Positions 51,821 to 60,341 of a DNA stretch of 64,000 bases are shown here, in pieces. The position numbers were made by a program, and so were the translations under genes. The stretch covers positions 5,828,001-5,892,000 of the forward strand of contig CBDHGK010000041.1 of NCBI GenBank assembly GCA_965263045.1, given 5' to 3'. The notes beneath the pieces are model-generated. The model ran no database searches. It was not told the origin of the DNA and was given only the letters and a program-made list of their open reading frames with translations. Source of the DNA: G963664115 sp965263045 (lineage in GTDB: Bacteria > Acidobacteriota > Terriglobia > 20CM-2-55-15). The first letter of the stretch is position 1, and each line of letters opens with the position of its first letter.

Positions 51821-52777
51821 TTAACTCGCAAACCGTGGAAACAGTCTTGCCGCGTTGCTGCGATTGATCATTGCGTGGGTCGCTTGATCAAAGCTGTCAT
51901 AGCCATCGAAGCCGGCAGTCTCGATGGCGACGACATCCTCCGACACGTACGGGTAGTCGCTGCCGAACAGAATGTGCGAGGGGTCGATGATTTTGGATAA
52001 GGCATCCAGCGGCACTCGGTCGCCCGATAGCGCCGTGTCGAAATAGAATCTTTTCATATAGGCGAGGGCCCCGTCCGGGTAGTTTTCCTGTAGTGACGTT
52101 TTCTTGTCAAAAATTGCGATGCGATGGGCAAGGAACGGTAAGGTGCCGCCCGCATGCGACAGAATAAACGGGATGTCCCCGTGTCGCTCCATCACACCGT
52201 TGAGAATCAGATTGGTGGCGACCCGGGTGGTCTCGAACGGGTAGTCGATCATCATGCGCGGGATATTCCAGTCGCGCGCCTCGGTTCCCGGCGGATAACA
52301 GGGATGGATGAACGTCACCACGCGCCGCCGGTTGAGCTCTTCATAAACCGGTTCGAAACTTGGGTGGCCGATATAGCGCTCATCGACGCTGGTCAGGAGC
52401 GTAACCCCGTCCAGTTTCAAGTCATCGAGGGCGCGTCCGATTTCCGCCAGGGAAGCGTCTATGTCGGGTAGCGGCAGAAATGCGAATCCCCCGAAACGGC
52501 CGGGATGGTTCTCGGCGAGAGTGGCCAGATAGTCGTTGCACCGCCGCGCAAGATCGCGGGTCTGATCAAGATCTCCGAAATAGATGCCGGGCGACGTGAA
52601 CGATAGGATCGTAGACTCGATTCGGTGGTCTTCCATCAACGCGAGTGATTTTTCCGGAATCCAATCCGGAAAACCGCGATAGGCCGTCCCGGAAATTCCA
52701 GCTTTACGCTGTGCGTCGATGTAAAATTCAGGCAGCACATGATGGTGAACGTCGATACGCGTTGTGGTCGGTGCCAT
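51821..52777 (-). CDS. Amidohydrolase_2 (ACMSD-like) metal-dependent hydrolase/decarboxylase
   Basis: A 318-residue protein. Metal ligands follow the family pattern: RIDVHHHVLPEFY (HxH), VVTFIHPCYPPGTEA, IPFILSHAGGTLPFLAHRI and ILFGSDYPYVSEDVVAIE. The ACMSD-like group decarboxylates or hydrolyses cyclic and aromatic carboxylates. It is cytoplasmic (no signal peptide) and lies alone on the minus strand between two direct repeats. It is only distantly like the amidohydrolase at 18153. Confidence 0.9.
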   Translation of the reverse strand: MAPTTTRIDVHHHVLPEFYIDAQRKAGISGTAYRGFPDWIPEKSLALMEDHRIESTILSFTSPGIYFGDLDQTRDLARRCNDYLATLAENHPGRFGGFAFLPLPDIDASLAEIGRALDDLKLDGVTLLTSVDERYIGHPSFEPVYEELNRRRVVTFIHPCYPPGTEARDWNIPRMMIDYPFETTRVATNLILNGVMERHGDIPFILSHAGGTLPFLAHRIAIFDKKTSLQENYPDGALAYMKRFYFDTALSGDRVPLDALSKIIDPSHILFGSDYPYVSEDVVAIETAGFDGYDSFDQATHAMINRSNAARLFPRFAS

Positions 52778-52831
52778 TGATATCTCCAGCTCGATTCAAG
52801 GTATATTTTACCCCAGGGTGGCTGCCGAGTT

Positions 52832-52999
52832 AAGAAGTTCCGGGACGGCCACCTGGCTCCGCCGCACTGAACTGAATGAACGACGTTCCGGGGCCGGCAC
52901 TGGATTGCGAACGGACGGGCGCATTTCATAACCTGAGTCCGTACACATCGTAGGTGGCGCGGGCAAACGACCACAGATAGGTCTCCGTCCCGGAATTCT
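52832..52999 (+). repeat. About 170-bp direct repeat, copy 2
   Basis: From AGAAGTTCCGGGACGGCCAC to TCCGTCCCGGAATTCTCG, the partner of 51461-51630. It lies between the start of the leftward amidohydrolase and the rightward amidase, so it may contain promoters. Confidence 0.75.
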
Positions 53000-53059
53000 C
53001 GTGACTAGAACGATCGGGTTTCTGGGCAATAAACCGACTTTCGACCGAAAAGGAACATT

Positions 53060-54724
53060 ATGGAGATTCAAAAACGCCGGGTTGCATGGCTGCTCCCCTT
53101 GTTAATGGTTGCTTGCAGCGGGTCTGACGACATCGCCCCCGGCGTCCAGCCTGAGGCGGACGCGTTCGAGATCCTCGAGGCACGCATCGTCGACATCCAT
53201 GCCGCCTACGATTTCGGCTCGCTGACAGTGGTGGAACTCGTCCAGGCCTACCTCGACCGGATCGCCGCATACGACGCGACGGGCCGAAGGCTCAATTCGA
53301 TCATTACCGTGAATCCACAGGCGCTCGACCAGGCTGCGGTCCTCGACGAAGAGCGTCTGCGTTCCGGACTCCGTGGTCCACTCCACGGCATCCCCGTCCT
53401 GCTGAAAGACAACATCAATACGTCGGATCTCCCCACGACCAATGGCTCTGCCGTGCTCAAGGGGATCGTTCCTCCCGAGGACGCAGCCTTAACCGAGGCC
53501 CTGAGGGAGGCGGGCGCCATCATCCTGGGCAAGGCGTCCATGGGTGAGTTCGCCAGTGGTAGCTACAATTCTGTAGTTGGCCAGGCAGTGAATCCGTACA
53601 ACGACAGGCGCGATACAGGTGGTTCCAGCAGCGGATCGGCTTCGGCCATTGCCGCCAATTTCGCGGTCCTCGCCGTGGGCACCGACACGAGCACCTCGGT
53701 TCGTGGCCCGGCGGCCTATAACGGCATCGTCGGCCTGCGCCCGACGACGGGCCTGATCAGTCGCAGCGGTATTGCCCCGAAGAATCTGGAGTTCGACAGC
53801 GCCGGCCCCCTCGCCCGGACGGTCACGGATGTGGCGCATATGCTCGGAGTCATCGCCTTTGCCGGCACCGACGATCCGTTGAACGTTGAGGTATGGTCCG
53901 AGGTCTCCACGCGCTATGACGTCGTCGAGGGCCATGTGGACTACACCACGTTCCTGGACTCGACCGCTTTGGAGGGAACCCGTGTGGGCGTCGTGAGGAA
54001 TCTGTTCGGCGGCGACCCGGAGATCGATGTCATGGCAGAACAGGCGCTCGAACAGCTTGGCCAGCTGGGAGCGACGCTGGTCGACGTCAGGCTCGATGAT
54101 GACTTCATCGCCCGCTATCTGGGGGACGGTCAACGGGAGATCCGCCGGATCGCCGATTCTCGATTTCGCGAGGACTGGGAAGCTTATTTGGCGACCCTGC
54201 CCGGCGTGCCCAGGACGGTGGCCGAGTTTTTGGAGCGATACGACACGGTCGTCAACCAGTCAGCGCTGCCGGCCCGCGACAACATCACGGGCCTGTTGCG
54301 CCGGTCTCTGACAACCTCCACCAGTGACGCCGCGTATCTGAATCTCGTTAGCGAGATCCTGCCCCGGGCAACCGCCGACAAGCTGGCGCTCTTCGAGAAT
54401 TCAGAAGTCGACGTCCTCGTCTTCCCTTATGAAACGAGTTTTGCCGCCGTGATCAGCAACCCGGTGAATGAGCGGGAGGACCCGTCCTACGTGGCCTCTG
54501 AGATCCCTTCTCCCGCCACCCTCGCGGGGTACGGCTCCGTGGGGTTCCCCTGCATCGTCGTCCCGATGGGTTTCGGAAGCCAGGGCCTGCCGATGGCGCT
54601 CGCTTTCCTGGGGAAGCCCTACAGTGAGGGACCCTTGCTTGGGTACGCGTACGCCTATGAGCAGACCAGCCTGAAGCGGGTGCCACCGCCCCTGTTCCCG
54701 CCACTGGAGTCCGGAATGCAGTAA
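53060..54724 (+). CDS. Amidase-signature lipoprotein
   Basis: A 554-residue amidase with a lipobox-like signal peptide (WLLPLLMVACSGSDD). The Ser-Ser-Lys triad is in place: Lys in HGIPVLLKDNINTSDLPTT, cis-Ser in DTGGSSSGSASAIAAN, and the nucleophile in GTDTSTSVRGPAAYNGIVG; the usual GGS before Arg is STS here. The C-terminal PCIVVPMGFGSQGLPMALAF is typical. It hydrolyses amides or acts on peptide or acyl-amine substrates, here anchored to a membrane. It is followed by the convergent ArsC-like gene, 95 bp away. Confidence 0.92.
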   Translation: MEIQKRRVAWLLPLLMVACSGSDDIAPGVQPEADAFEILEARIVDIHAAYDFGSLTVVELVQAYLDRIAAYDATGRRLNSIITVNPQALDQAAVLDEERLRSGLRGPLHGIPVLLKDNINTSDLPTTNGSAVLKGIVPPEDAALTEALREAGAIILGKASMGEFASGSYNSVVGQAVNPYNDRRDTGGSSSGSASAIAANFAVLAVGTDTSTSVRGPAAYNGIVGLRPTTGLISRSGIAPKNLEFDSAGPLARTVTDVAHMLGVIAFAGTDDPLNVEVWSEVSTRYDVVEGHVDYTTFLDSTALEGTRVGVVRNLFGGDPEIDVMAEQALEQLGQLGATLVDVRLDDDFIARYLGDGQREIRRIADSRFREDWEAYLATLPGVPRTVAEFLERYDTVVNQSALPARDNITGLLRRSLTTSTSDAAYLNLVSEILPRATADKLALFENSEVDVLVFPYETSFAAVISNPVNEREDPSYVASEIPSPATLAGYGSVGFPCIVVPMGFGSQGLPMALAFLGKPYSEGPLLGYAYAYEQTSLKRVPPPLFPPLESGMQ

Positions 54725-54819
54725 CGGGACGACGCGACGTCCGGAGGACGGGGTGAGGTTCCGGCATTCCGAGGTGGAGCGACCACTGGGTGTCGTGAAC
54801 AGTGATTCTCTGGAGGCCT

Positions 54820-55197
54820 TTATCCAGCCTGAGGCGCGGGGGTCACAACAGTTTCCAATTCTTCCGGTGCGTAGCCCACCACTGCGCGCTCGCCGTCGAA
54901 TAGAATCGGTTTCCTCAGCAGGTCGGGATAGCGGTGAAAGATCTTCAGAAGCTCGTCCTCGCTCGGTTCTCGACCGGCGATGTTCGCCTTGTATGCGGGG
55001 TCCTCCACCTTGCCAGAATTGAGGAGCGCCTTACTACCTCCGAGGGCGCTGGCGATCCCTTGAAACTCCTCCATCGATGGGGGCTGGGTCAGGATGTCGA
55101 TTGTCTGATATGCGATGCCGTTTTGTGAAAGCCACGCTTCCACCTGCTGGCAACTCCCTCAGCCGTATTTGTGGAAAAACTTCCAATTGGCGGCCAT
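54820..55197 (-). CDS. ArsC/Spx-like thioredoxin-fold protein, probable selenoprotein (in-frame UGA as Sec13)
   Basis: From ATG at 55195-55197, with GAGGAGG 7 bp upstream, the frame reads MAANWKFFHKYG, UGA (55159-55161), GSCQQVEAWLSQNG and on to a stop at 54820: 125 residues if UGA is decoded. The ArsC/Spx fold continues with AYQTIDILTQPPSMEEF, KALLNSGKVEDPAYKA and LLRKPILFDGERAVVGY. The UGA sits exactly where CxxC members have the first redox Cys, giving U-x-x-C with Cys16. A hairpin at 55131-55151 has a GGU loop at the distance expected for a bacterial SECIS. Without readthrough only 12 residues would be made from this ribosome site. The alternative is a Cys-to-stop mutation. It is probably a thiol reductase; the arsenate-reducing role is unproven. 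Confidence 0.8.
55131..55151 (-). promoter_or_regulatory. Candidate bacterial SECIS hairpin downstream of the UGA
   Basis: On the minus strand, seven bases after UGA, GCCAGC pairs with GCGTGGC (one bulged G) around the loop AGGTGGAA. The first loop G is about 15-16 bases past the UGA. Bacterial SECIS elements are stem-loops inside the coding region with conserved G (often GGU) at the loop, so position and shape agree; SelB binding is inferred. Confidence 0.6.
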
Positions 55198-55289
55198 TCG
55201 CAATCCTCCTCGGTTGCCCGTCATTATACATCGGTACTCGCGAGTTCGACTGAGTCGAATCACCCGTCGATGGCTGGCGTGGCTGGATC

Positions 55290-55499
55290 GGATCCTTCGA
55301 GGGGGCTCACACGGCGACAGCCAGCAACACACTGGTTGCACCGGTCCAAAGGTCCCAGGGAAATTCGGCCCTTGCTCAGACCGAAGCGATGTGGGAGTTC
55401 TTCGAGCGTCCACGCTTATTAAGAGCTCAATTTTTCATCCCGCGGGAGTCACCTGTCCGTCCATGCGATTGCATATTTGACCTTAGGCCCCACCTATAG
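55290..55499 (+). pseudogene. Possible tail of a PHB-depolymerase-like esterase
   Basis: One frame reads EGAHTATASNTLVAPVQRSQ and LAQTEAMWEFFERPRLLRAQ to a TAG at 55497-55499. The TEAMWEFFERPRL block resembles the C-terminal helix of secreted poly(hydroxybutyrate) depolymerase-type esterases. No catalytic residues remain. The rest of the 55198-55641 gap shows nothing. Confidence 0.3.
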
Positions 55500-55641
55500 T
55501 CTGATTCATACATATGCGATCGGGCACCAAACTCGGCCACTGCGGGACAGGCGCACTCTCCGGCAAGGGAGGGCATGGGTGAGGGCTTGAAGATCCAGGA
55601 TCAGGACGCTCCTTCGTGTGCGATTTATGGGGGTCGTGACA

Positions 55642-56142
55642 ATGCAGGTCGAAGTGACAGATGGGGAAAGTTTGAATGAAGCGGTTTCCATGATCAATGA
55701 TCCGGCCTTTCGTTCCAGAAAGGCCCGCTGGGCAACGACGGTGCTGGGTGCGGTACTCTTTGCTCAGGGAACCGGCAAGCTCCTCGACCCGGGCGGCTAT
55801 GTCGCTGCCCTGGAGCCCTTTGCGGTTGTTCCCGAATCCCTGCTGTGGCCCGTCGGCGTGGTGTGGCTCGCGGCCGAACTGGTGAGTGGCATCGGCCTTC
55901 TCGTTGCGGGTCTTTCCATGGCGCCGCCCAGAGCATTTGCCCGTGTATCGGCGGTATTGGCCGTCGCCGTGACCGTCGCGTACCTGCTGATGACGGGTCA
56001 GGCGTATCTGCGCGGGTTGGAGATCGAAAACTGCACTTGTTTCGGGGTGTACCTGGCCCAACGTCTGGGCTTGTTCGTCCTCGTGCAGGACATCTACATG
56101 ATTTCCTACGCGATCTGGCAACAGCGGAGGGTGCGGCATTAG
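55642..56142 (+). CDS. MauE/DoxX-like four-helix membrane protein
   Basis: About 166 residues from ATG 55642 (in-frame alternatives at 55630 and 55690). Four helices are visible: TTVLGAVLFAQGTGKLLDPG, VGVVWLAAELVSGIGLLVAG, FARVSAVLAVAVTVAYLLMT and LFVLVQDIYMISYAIW. The loop EIENCTCFGVYLAQRL contains the Cys-x-Cys-Phe-Gly motif of MauE-like proteins, which take part in disulfide formation or thiol redox. It lies close to the Sec-containing thiol-fold gene, which may be coincidence. Confidence 0.85.
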   Translation: MQVEVTDGESLNEAVSMINDPAFRSRKARWATTVLGAVLFAQGTGKLLDPGGYVAALEPFAVVPESLLWPVGVVWLAAELVSGIGLLVAGLSMAPPRAFARVSAVLAVAVTVAYLLMTGQAYLRGLEIENCTCFGVYLAQRLGLFVLVQDIYMISYAIWQQRRVRH

Positions 56143-56293
56143 TGAGGAACCGAGGCCGAATCATCCGAACATCACCGCGATTTACGGCCGGGAAAATCTA
56201 ACAACAGGTAAACAGGTTGCCTGTAGGGTGAACTAGAACAGGCACCGCAAAACGGCATCGGCAGACCATCGGGCCGGGGAGGTCATCGTCATC

Positions 56294-57052
56294 ATGGGGT
56301 CGGACACGACGGGCAACGCCCGCAAAACCATCGGCGATCAAGTTATCGCCATCCGCGACAAGTGGCACACCAAGCAGCACCCGCTGTTCACCACCCTTGC
56401 TGAAGGCAAGCTCGACATCAGGACACTGGCGATTCATCAGGCCAGTCACGCCAAGTTTGTCGTTCTGGCCCTCGAAAGCTTCGGCCTCCTGTATGCCCGC
56501 GGACCGGGGGACGTGAAAAAAATGTGCGTCGAAAACCTGGCCGAAGAAGAGGGCCTGATCATGATGGACAAGGTTGGCGACGATCCCCACGAGCATATGG
56601 ATATGCTGCACAATTTCTGCCTCGCCGCCGGAATGACGCGCGCCGAAATCGACGCCACCCAACTGACCCCGGCGTGGTGGGCGCGCACCCTTTTCTACCG
56701 CTACATGGCCGAGTTCGAAGCCATCGGTGTGGCGCTTGCCGCACTGTTTACCCAGGAAGGGCAGCAGCCCCAACTTAACGGCGAGATCACCATCCCCGCC
56801 TTGACGACCTACTACGGATTTGACCGGGACTCGCCAGCCATCGAATTCTTCGTCGCTCACGAAGCAGCCGACCAGGAACATTCCCAGCGCCAGATCGATC
56901 TGGCCTCGAAATACCTCGACACCCCGGAGCTCGAAGCCCGCGCCCTGGTCCGTGCCGAGGAAATCTGCCGGCTCCGGTGGGCGTCGGCGAGCGACATCTA
57001 CCGCCTGCACCATCTAGGCGAGGCCGAGATTCTGCCACCGGCGTTTGGATGA
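56294..57052 (+). CDS. Haem-oxygenase-fold iron enzyme (PqqC/TenA-like)
   Basis: A 252-residue all-helical protein with the pattern of the iron-containing PqqC/CADD-like family: KWHTKQHPLFTTLAEGKLD, MCVENLAEEEGLIMMDK and VAHEAADQEHSQRQIDLA carry the metal-binding Glu/His positions. CADD-like proteins use Fe or Fe/Mn and O2 for oxidative tailoring; PqqC itself acts in cofactor synthesis, and no pqq operon is present. The stop codon overlaps the start of a kinase fragment. Confidence 0.85.
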   Translation: MGSDTTGNARKTIGDQVIAIRDKWHTKQHPLFTTLAEGKLDIRTLAIHQASHAKFVVLALESFGLLYARGPGDVKKMCVENLAEEEGLIMMDKVGDDPHEHMDMLHNFCLAAGMTRAEIDATQLTPAWWARTLFYRYMAEFEAIGVALAALFTQEGQQPQLNGEITIPALTTYYGFDRDSPAIEFFVAHEAADQEHSQRQIDLASKYLDTPELEARALVRAEEICRLRWASASDIYRLHHLGEAEILPPAFG

Positions 57053-57060
57053 GCGGATCG

Positions 57061-57240
57061 GAAGCACTGGAGGCCGCGCACGAGAGTGGCGGCATCCACC
57101 GCGATCTGAAACCGGCCAACATCAAAATCACTCCCGACGACACAGTGAAGGTCCTGGACTTCGGACTGGCGAAAGCTTTCATCGGCGACGACGCGGATCT
57201 AAACCTGTCGAACTCGCCGACCATGAGCATGCAGGCCACA
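57061..57240 (+). pseudogene. Ser/Thr protein kinase fragment (catalytic loop to activation segment)
   Basis: The frame reads EALEAAHESGGIHRDLKPAN, IKITPDDTVKVLDFGLAKAF and IGDDADLNLSNSPTMSMQAT. This is a near-perfect PknB-type catalytic loop (HRDLKPAN) and DFG motif; it stops abruptly where ...GTAAYMSPEQ would follow. There is no N-lobe or C-lobe. The sequence is far less decayed than the fragment at 49643, so it was separated more recently. The 3' side is the tail of the leftward GntR gene. Confidence 0.9.
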
Positions 57241-57281
57241 CACGTGAGACGATGTCATGGTCGTCGGCAAGAGGATGTGGC

Positions 57282-58181
57282 TCATCCCGAAAGATGGTCG
57301 CGAAGCTCGTCGAGGGACGCTTCAGAGATGATCGGAAAGACGCGTGCGTTACAACCCGCGGGCAGCCGCCCGACGAGTGAGCTGTCGGTCACTATCAGAC
57401 TGGTGCGATCCAGCCCCCTGTTCCATCCCCGTCGGCGAGCGTCCCTCAGGTCCAGCGCTTCATCCCCGATGCCGACGGCTCCGAGGAAGGTTCTCGCCAG
57501 CCGCAGGAAATGGGGCCAACGCGACACGACCGTGATCAGCATGTCCGGTCCGGGCCGGGTCTCTCCTCTGAGCCGGCCGGGCACGGAGCTCGAATGCAAC
57601 AGGACGTACGGTACATCCGGGCTCAGGGCGGCACGCACCTCTTCAGCGTGATCGTACAGCGCCACGGTGAGTGCCCCGGTGAGGAGGTTCCGCCGTCGAC
57701 AATCTCCGACCCCATAGCCGACAACCGGTATGGAGAGGGCGGCCCGTATTTCTTCGATTAGGATCGCGCGCAACTCGACATCGGGTTCGATCACGGCGAT
57801 CCGATCCGGAGGCTGGACCGCAAGCCAGCGGCCGACACGGGCTTCGATTTCGTCGAGCGAATGGCCGCGGTCCTGCGCCACCCGGAGAATCGTTGAAATC
57901 AGGCGGTCGAGTTCCAACTCGGGATCCAACCCGACGTCGGGCTCCCGGTTTCGGACAAAGAACCCGGAACCCTGTCGCCGGTCGACCCAGCCCGCCGCCG
58001 CCAGCGCGCGGTAGGCTGCCCGCACGGTGTTCGGGTGGATCCCGAAACGCCGACCGATCTCGGACGTACTGGGCAATCGTTCGCCGGGTGGCAGATCTGC
58101 ACTGACGATCCCCAGGACGATCTGTGTTTTCAGTTGTTCTTGGAGCGACACGGCACTCGTCTTCGACAGCCAGATCCTCAT
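57282..58181 (-). CDS. GntR-family transcriptional regulator with large effector domain
   Basis: A 299-residue protein. The winged helix-turn-helix occupies residues about 10-78: SLQEQLKTQIVLGIVSADLP, PGERLPSTSEIGRRFGIHPN, TVRAAYRALAAAGWVDRRQG. The remaining 220 residues do not match the usual FCD, UTRA or aminotransferase effector domains by eye; PVVGYGVGDCRRRNLL and PYVLLHSSSVPGRLRGE suggest an alpha/beta ligand-binding fold. GGGAG precedes the ATG at 58181. It probably regulates the divergent VCBS lipoprotein, whose start is 157 bp away. Confidence 0.88.
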   Translation of the reverse strand: MRIWLSKTSAVSLQEQLKTQIVLGIVSADLPPGERLPSTSEIGRRFGIHPNTVRAAYRALAAAGWVDRRQGSGFFVRNREPDVGLDPELELDRLISTILRVAQDRGHSLDEIEARVGRWLAVQPPDRIAVIEPDVELRAILIEEIRAALSIPVVGYGVGDCRRRNLLTGALTVALYDHAEEVRAALSPDVPYVLLHSSSVPGRLRGETRPGPDMLITVVSRWPHFLRLARTFLGAVGIGDEALDLRDARRRGWNRGLDRTSLIVTDSSLVGRLPAGCNARVFPIISEASLDELRDHLSG

Positions 58182-58337
58182 CAGCGATCTCTCCCAGCGT
58201 CGGCCTGATCCGTTAGAGTGTCATTATCCCGGCGTTCCAACCAAACATCGATCCGTTTGTGACAGTTGAAAAACTGCGACAGTCGGGGCTCCGACCGCGA
58301 GGGACGAAGCGTAGGGTGAAGCGGTGAGGTGATGGGC

Positions 58338-59948
58338 ATGACGAATCGACCAACTTCCTGGGACCCTGCCATCAGGATCAGCCTGTTGACCCTTATACGC
58401 CGACGAAGCCTGTGCACGCTGCTGGTTCTTGGAGTATTCGTTGCGGGATGCATGACAGTGCGTACGCAGGTGATGGATCCCTCTGACGCCGAGGAATTCG
58501 CTTTCGAGCACTACGAGGTTGACACCGGCTCCGCGAATCGCCAAACCGTCTTGACGGGGTTCCTTCTCGGGGGTGCCTTCAGGGACCTTGCCGTCGTCAA
58601 CATCGACGACGACGCCCGTCGCTTGCGCATCTACGCGTTCAACGGCAGCACCTGGGTGCCGAACCTCGAGGCGACGCTCGGTCCCGAAGTGTTATTCGTC
58701 GATGTTGTCAACATCGGTGGACGTGACCGGTTGATCACCTATGAGCGCGGCCGCCTGAACTGGTTCGATCCCCAATCAGCGACGGAACGCGCGTTGGTGG
58801 CGGTGACTGCCAATGTCAACCCGTCTCCCGGAGACGAGATCCCCCATGTAGACATCGCTCGGGACGTGAACCATGACGAGCGCGACGACCTGGTGGTGCC
58901 CGACACTGGTGGCTTCTGGGTGTTCGTCCAGACCAACGACGGCGCGTTCGCCGATCCCGTGAAGCTCGGCACCTCCAGGCACATGAGGGTCGAAGCTGAG
59001 GGATATCGACACAAGCCCTGGGATCAGGGCGGTATTCACGAGATGGACTATAACCGGGATGGTCGCAGCGACCTGGTGTTCTGGAACGAGGATCACTTCG
59101 AGGTTCACACCCAAGACGAGCATGGGCTGTTCGCGCCGGTCGCCAAGACCTTCACAACCGATGTGGCATTCGACTCCGACGAGGCCGCCTCGCTCGCCGC
59201 TCCACTGGGGCTGCGCTGGCGTCGCAAGGATCACATGCCGACCGGAGACATGAAGGGGCGTGTGCTGCACTCCCTGGCCGACATGAACGGCGATGGCGTC
59301 GCCGACCTCGTGGTTTTCTCGCTGGAGGTCAGGAGCATGTGGAGCGCGCGCTCCACCTACGAGGTGCATTTCGGCACGCCAACACCGGAGGGCGGCACCG
59401 TGTTCGCGGCAGACGTCGGTACCGTGATCCAGTCGAACAGCCTCCCGGTCGGGATGGGCACCCACGACTTCGACCGCGACGGCCAGATCGATATGATGTT
59501 CACAACCATCAAGATCGGGATCTTCAAGACCATCCGCATACTCATCGGCGCGGTTTTGACTCGTTCCGTATCGCTGGATCTCGAGTTCTACCGCATGGAA
59601 GGCGGCATCTACCCCGACAAAACCAACGCCACCCGTAAAATCAAAACGGACTCTCTAGGAGGGTCAGGGGAAAGAGCCGCGCTCTTCCCCTCAGTGCTGA
59701 TCGGGGATGTGAACGGCGACAGACGCCCGGACCTGCTCGTGGGGAGGAGCCGGAAAGAACTGCGCGTCTTTCTCGGCGTGGGGGGGGCGGACCTGTTCGC
59801 AAGGCGGCCTCAGACAGTGGCGGTCGCCATGCCCCGCGAGGAATACACCTGGCTGGTGGACTTCAACAAGGACGACAAGCAGGACATCCTCATGCACCAC
59901 CCGTCCACCACCGAGCCGCATCGGCTGACCATGCTGGTCGCCCGATGA
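58338..59948 (+). CDS. VCBS/FG-GAP repeat lipoprotein
   Basis: About 536 residues from ATG 58338 (GAGGTG upstream; ATG 58332 and GTG 58329 also in frame). After a short basic N-terminus, the lipobox LGVFVAGC gives a lipid anchor. The mature protein has repeated calcium-binding FG-GAP/VCBS blades: VNIDDDARRLRIYAF, DVNHDERDDLVVPDTGGFWV, DYNRDGRSDLVFWN, DMNGDGVADLVVFS, DFDRDGQIDMMFT and DVNGDRRPDLLVG. It forms a beta-propeller on the outer face of a membrane, function unknown. Confidence 0.9.
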   Translation: MTNRPTSWDPAIRISLLTLIRRRSLCTLLVLGVFVAGCMTVRTQVMDPSDAEEFAFEHYEVDTGSANRQTVLTGFLLGGAFRDLAVVNIDDDARRLRIYAFNGSTWVPNLEATLGPEVLFVDVVNIGGRDRLITYERGRLNWFDPQSATERALVAVTANVNPSPGDEIPHVDIARDVNHDERDDLVVPDTGGFWVFVQTNDGAFADPVKLGTSRHMRVEAEGYRHKPWDQGGIHEMDYNRDGRSDLVFWNEDHFEVHTQDEHGLFAPVAKTFTTDVAFDSDEAASLAAPLGLRWRRKDHMPTGDMKGRVLHSLADMNGDGVADLVVFSLEVRSMWSARSTYEVHFGTPTPEGGTVFAADVGTVIQSNSLPVGMGTHDFDRDGQIDMMFTTIKIGIFKTIRILIGAVLTRSVSLDLEFYRMEGGIYPDKTNATRKIKTDSLGGSGERAALFPSVLIGDVNGDRRPDLLVGRSRKELRVFLGVGGADLFARRPQTVAVAMPREEYTWLVDFNKDDKQDILMHHPSTTEPHRLTMLVAR

Positions 59949-60227
59949 GCAGAGAGGTCATTGTGCTGTTGGATGCGGCATAACCCTCTCGCGTCATTTC
60001 CCCCGAAACCGACATCTGGATGATCGAACTGCCCGGCGACCCTGGACGGATCGCCGATGTGGAAAATTTGAGGATTTTCTAAGAAGCCGGGTCCTGCTGC
60101 CCTGATCGGGATCTCGGTGCCTGTTCAAATCCCGGTTCGCGGCCAATGAGATTTCATTGCCGCCCTATCCATCCGTCTTGTAGACTGCCCCCAGTTCTCT
60201 AAGTCCCGATCTGACAAGCCACTGACC

Positions 60228-60341
60228 ATGGAAACCGGCAGGCAACTCGGCCACTACACGATCCTCTCTGCCGTCGGCAAGGGTGGCATGGGAGAAGTGT
60301 GGCGTGCATCTCTGCGCGCTAAGGAGAGAAGCGTAAGATGA
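60228..60341 (+). pseudogene. Ser/Thr protein kinase N-terminal fragment (glycine-rich loop only)
   Basis: ATG 60228 opens METGRQLGHYTILSAVGKGG then MGEVWRA, an exact PknB-type N-lobe start with the Gly-rich loop. After WRA the kinase is lost and 11 unrelated codons lead to TGA at 60339-60341. That stop overlaps the next gene's ATG by 4 bp (ATGA). The Shine-Dalgarno of that gene (AAGGAGAG) lies inside this short frame. Upstream, 59949-60227 has nothing certain, although EIDIWMIELPGD-like codons near 60012 may be another scrap of a PD40 propeller. Confidence 0.85.

Noticed and set aside
60110..60150. tRNA-like sequence (GTTCAAATCCCGG near a CCA-like GGCCA end)
   Set aside because: No matching acceptor stem, D-arm or anticodon arm could be drawn upstream.
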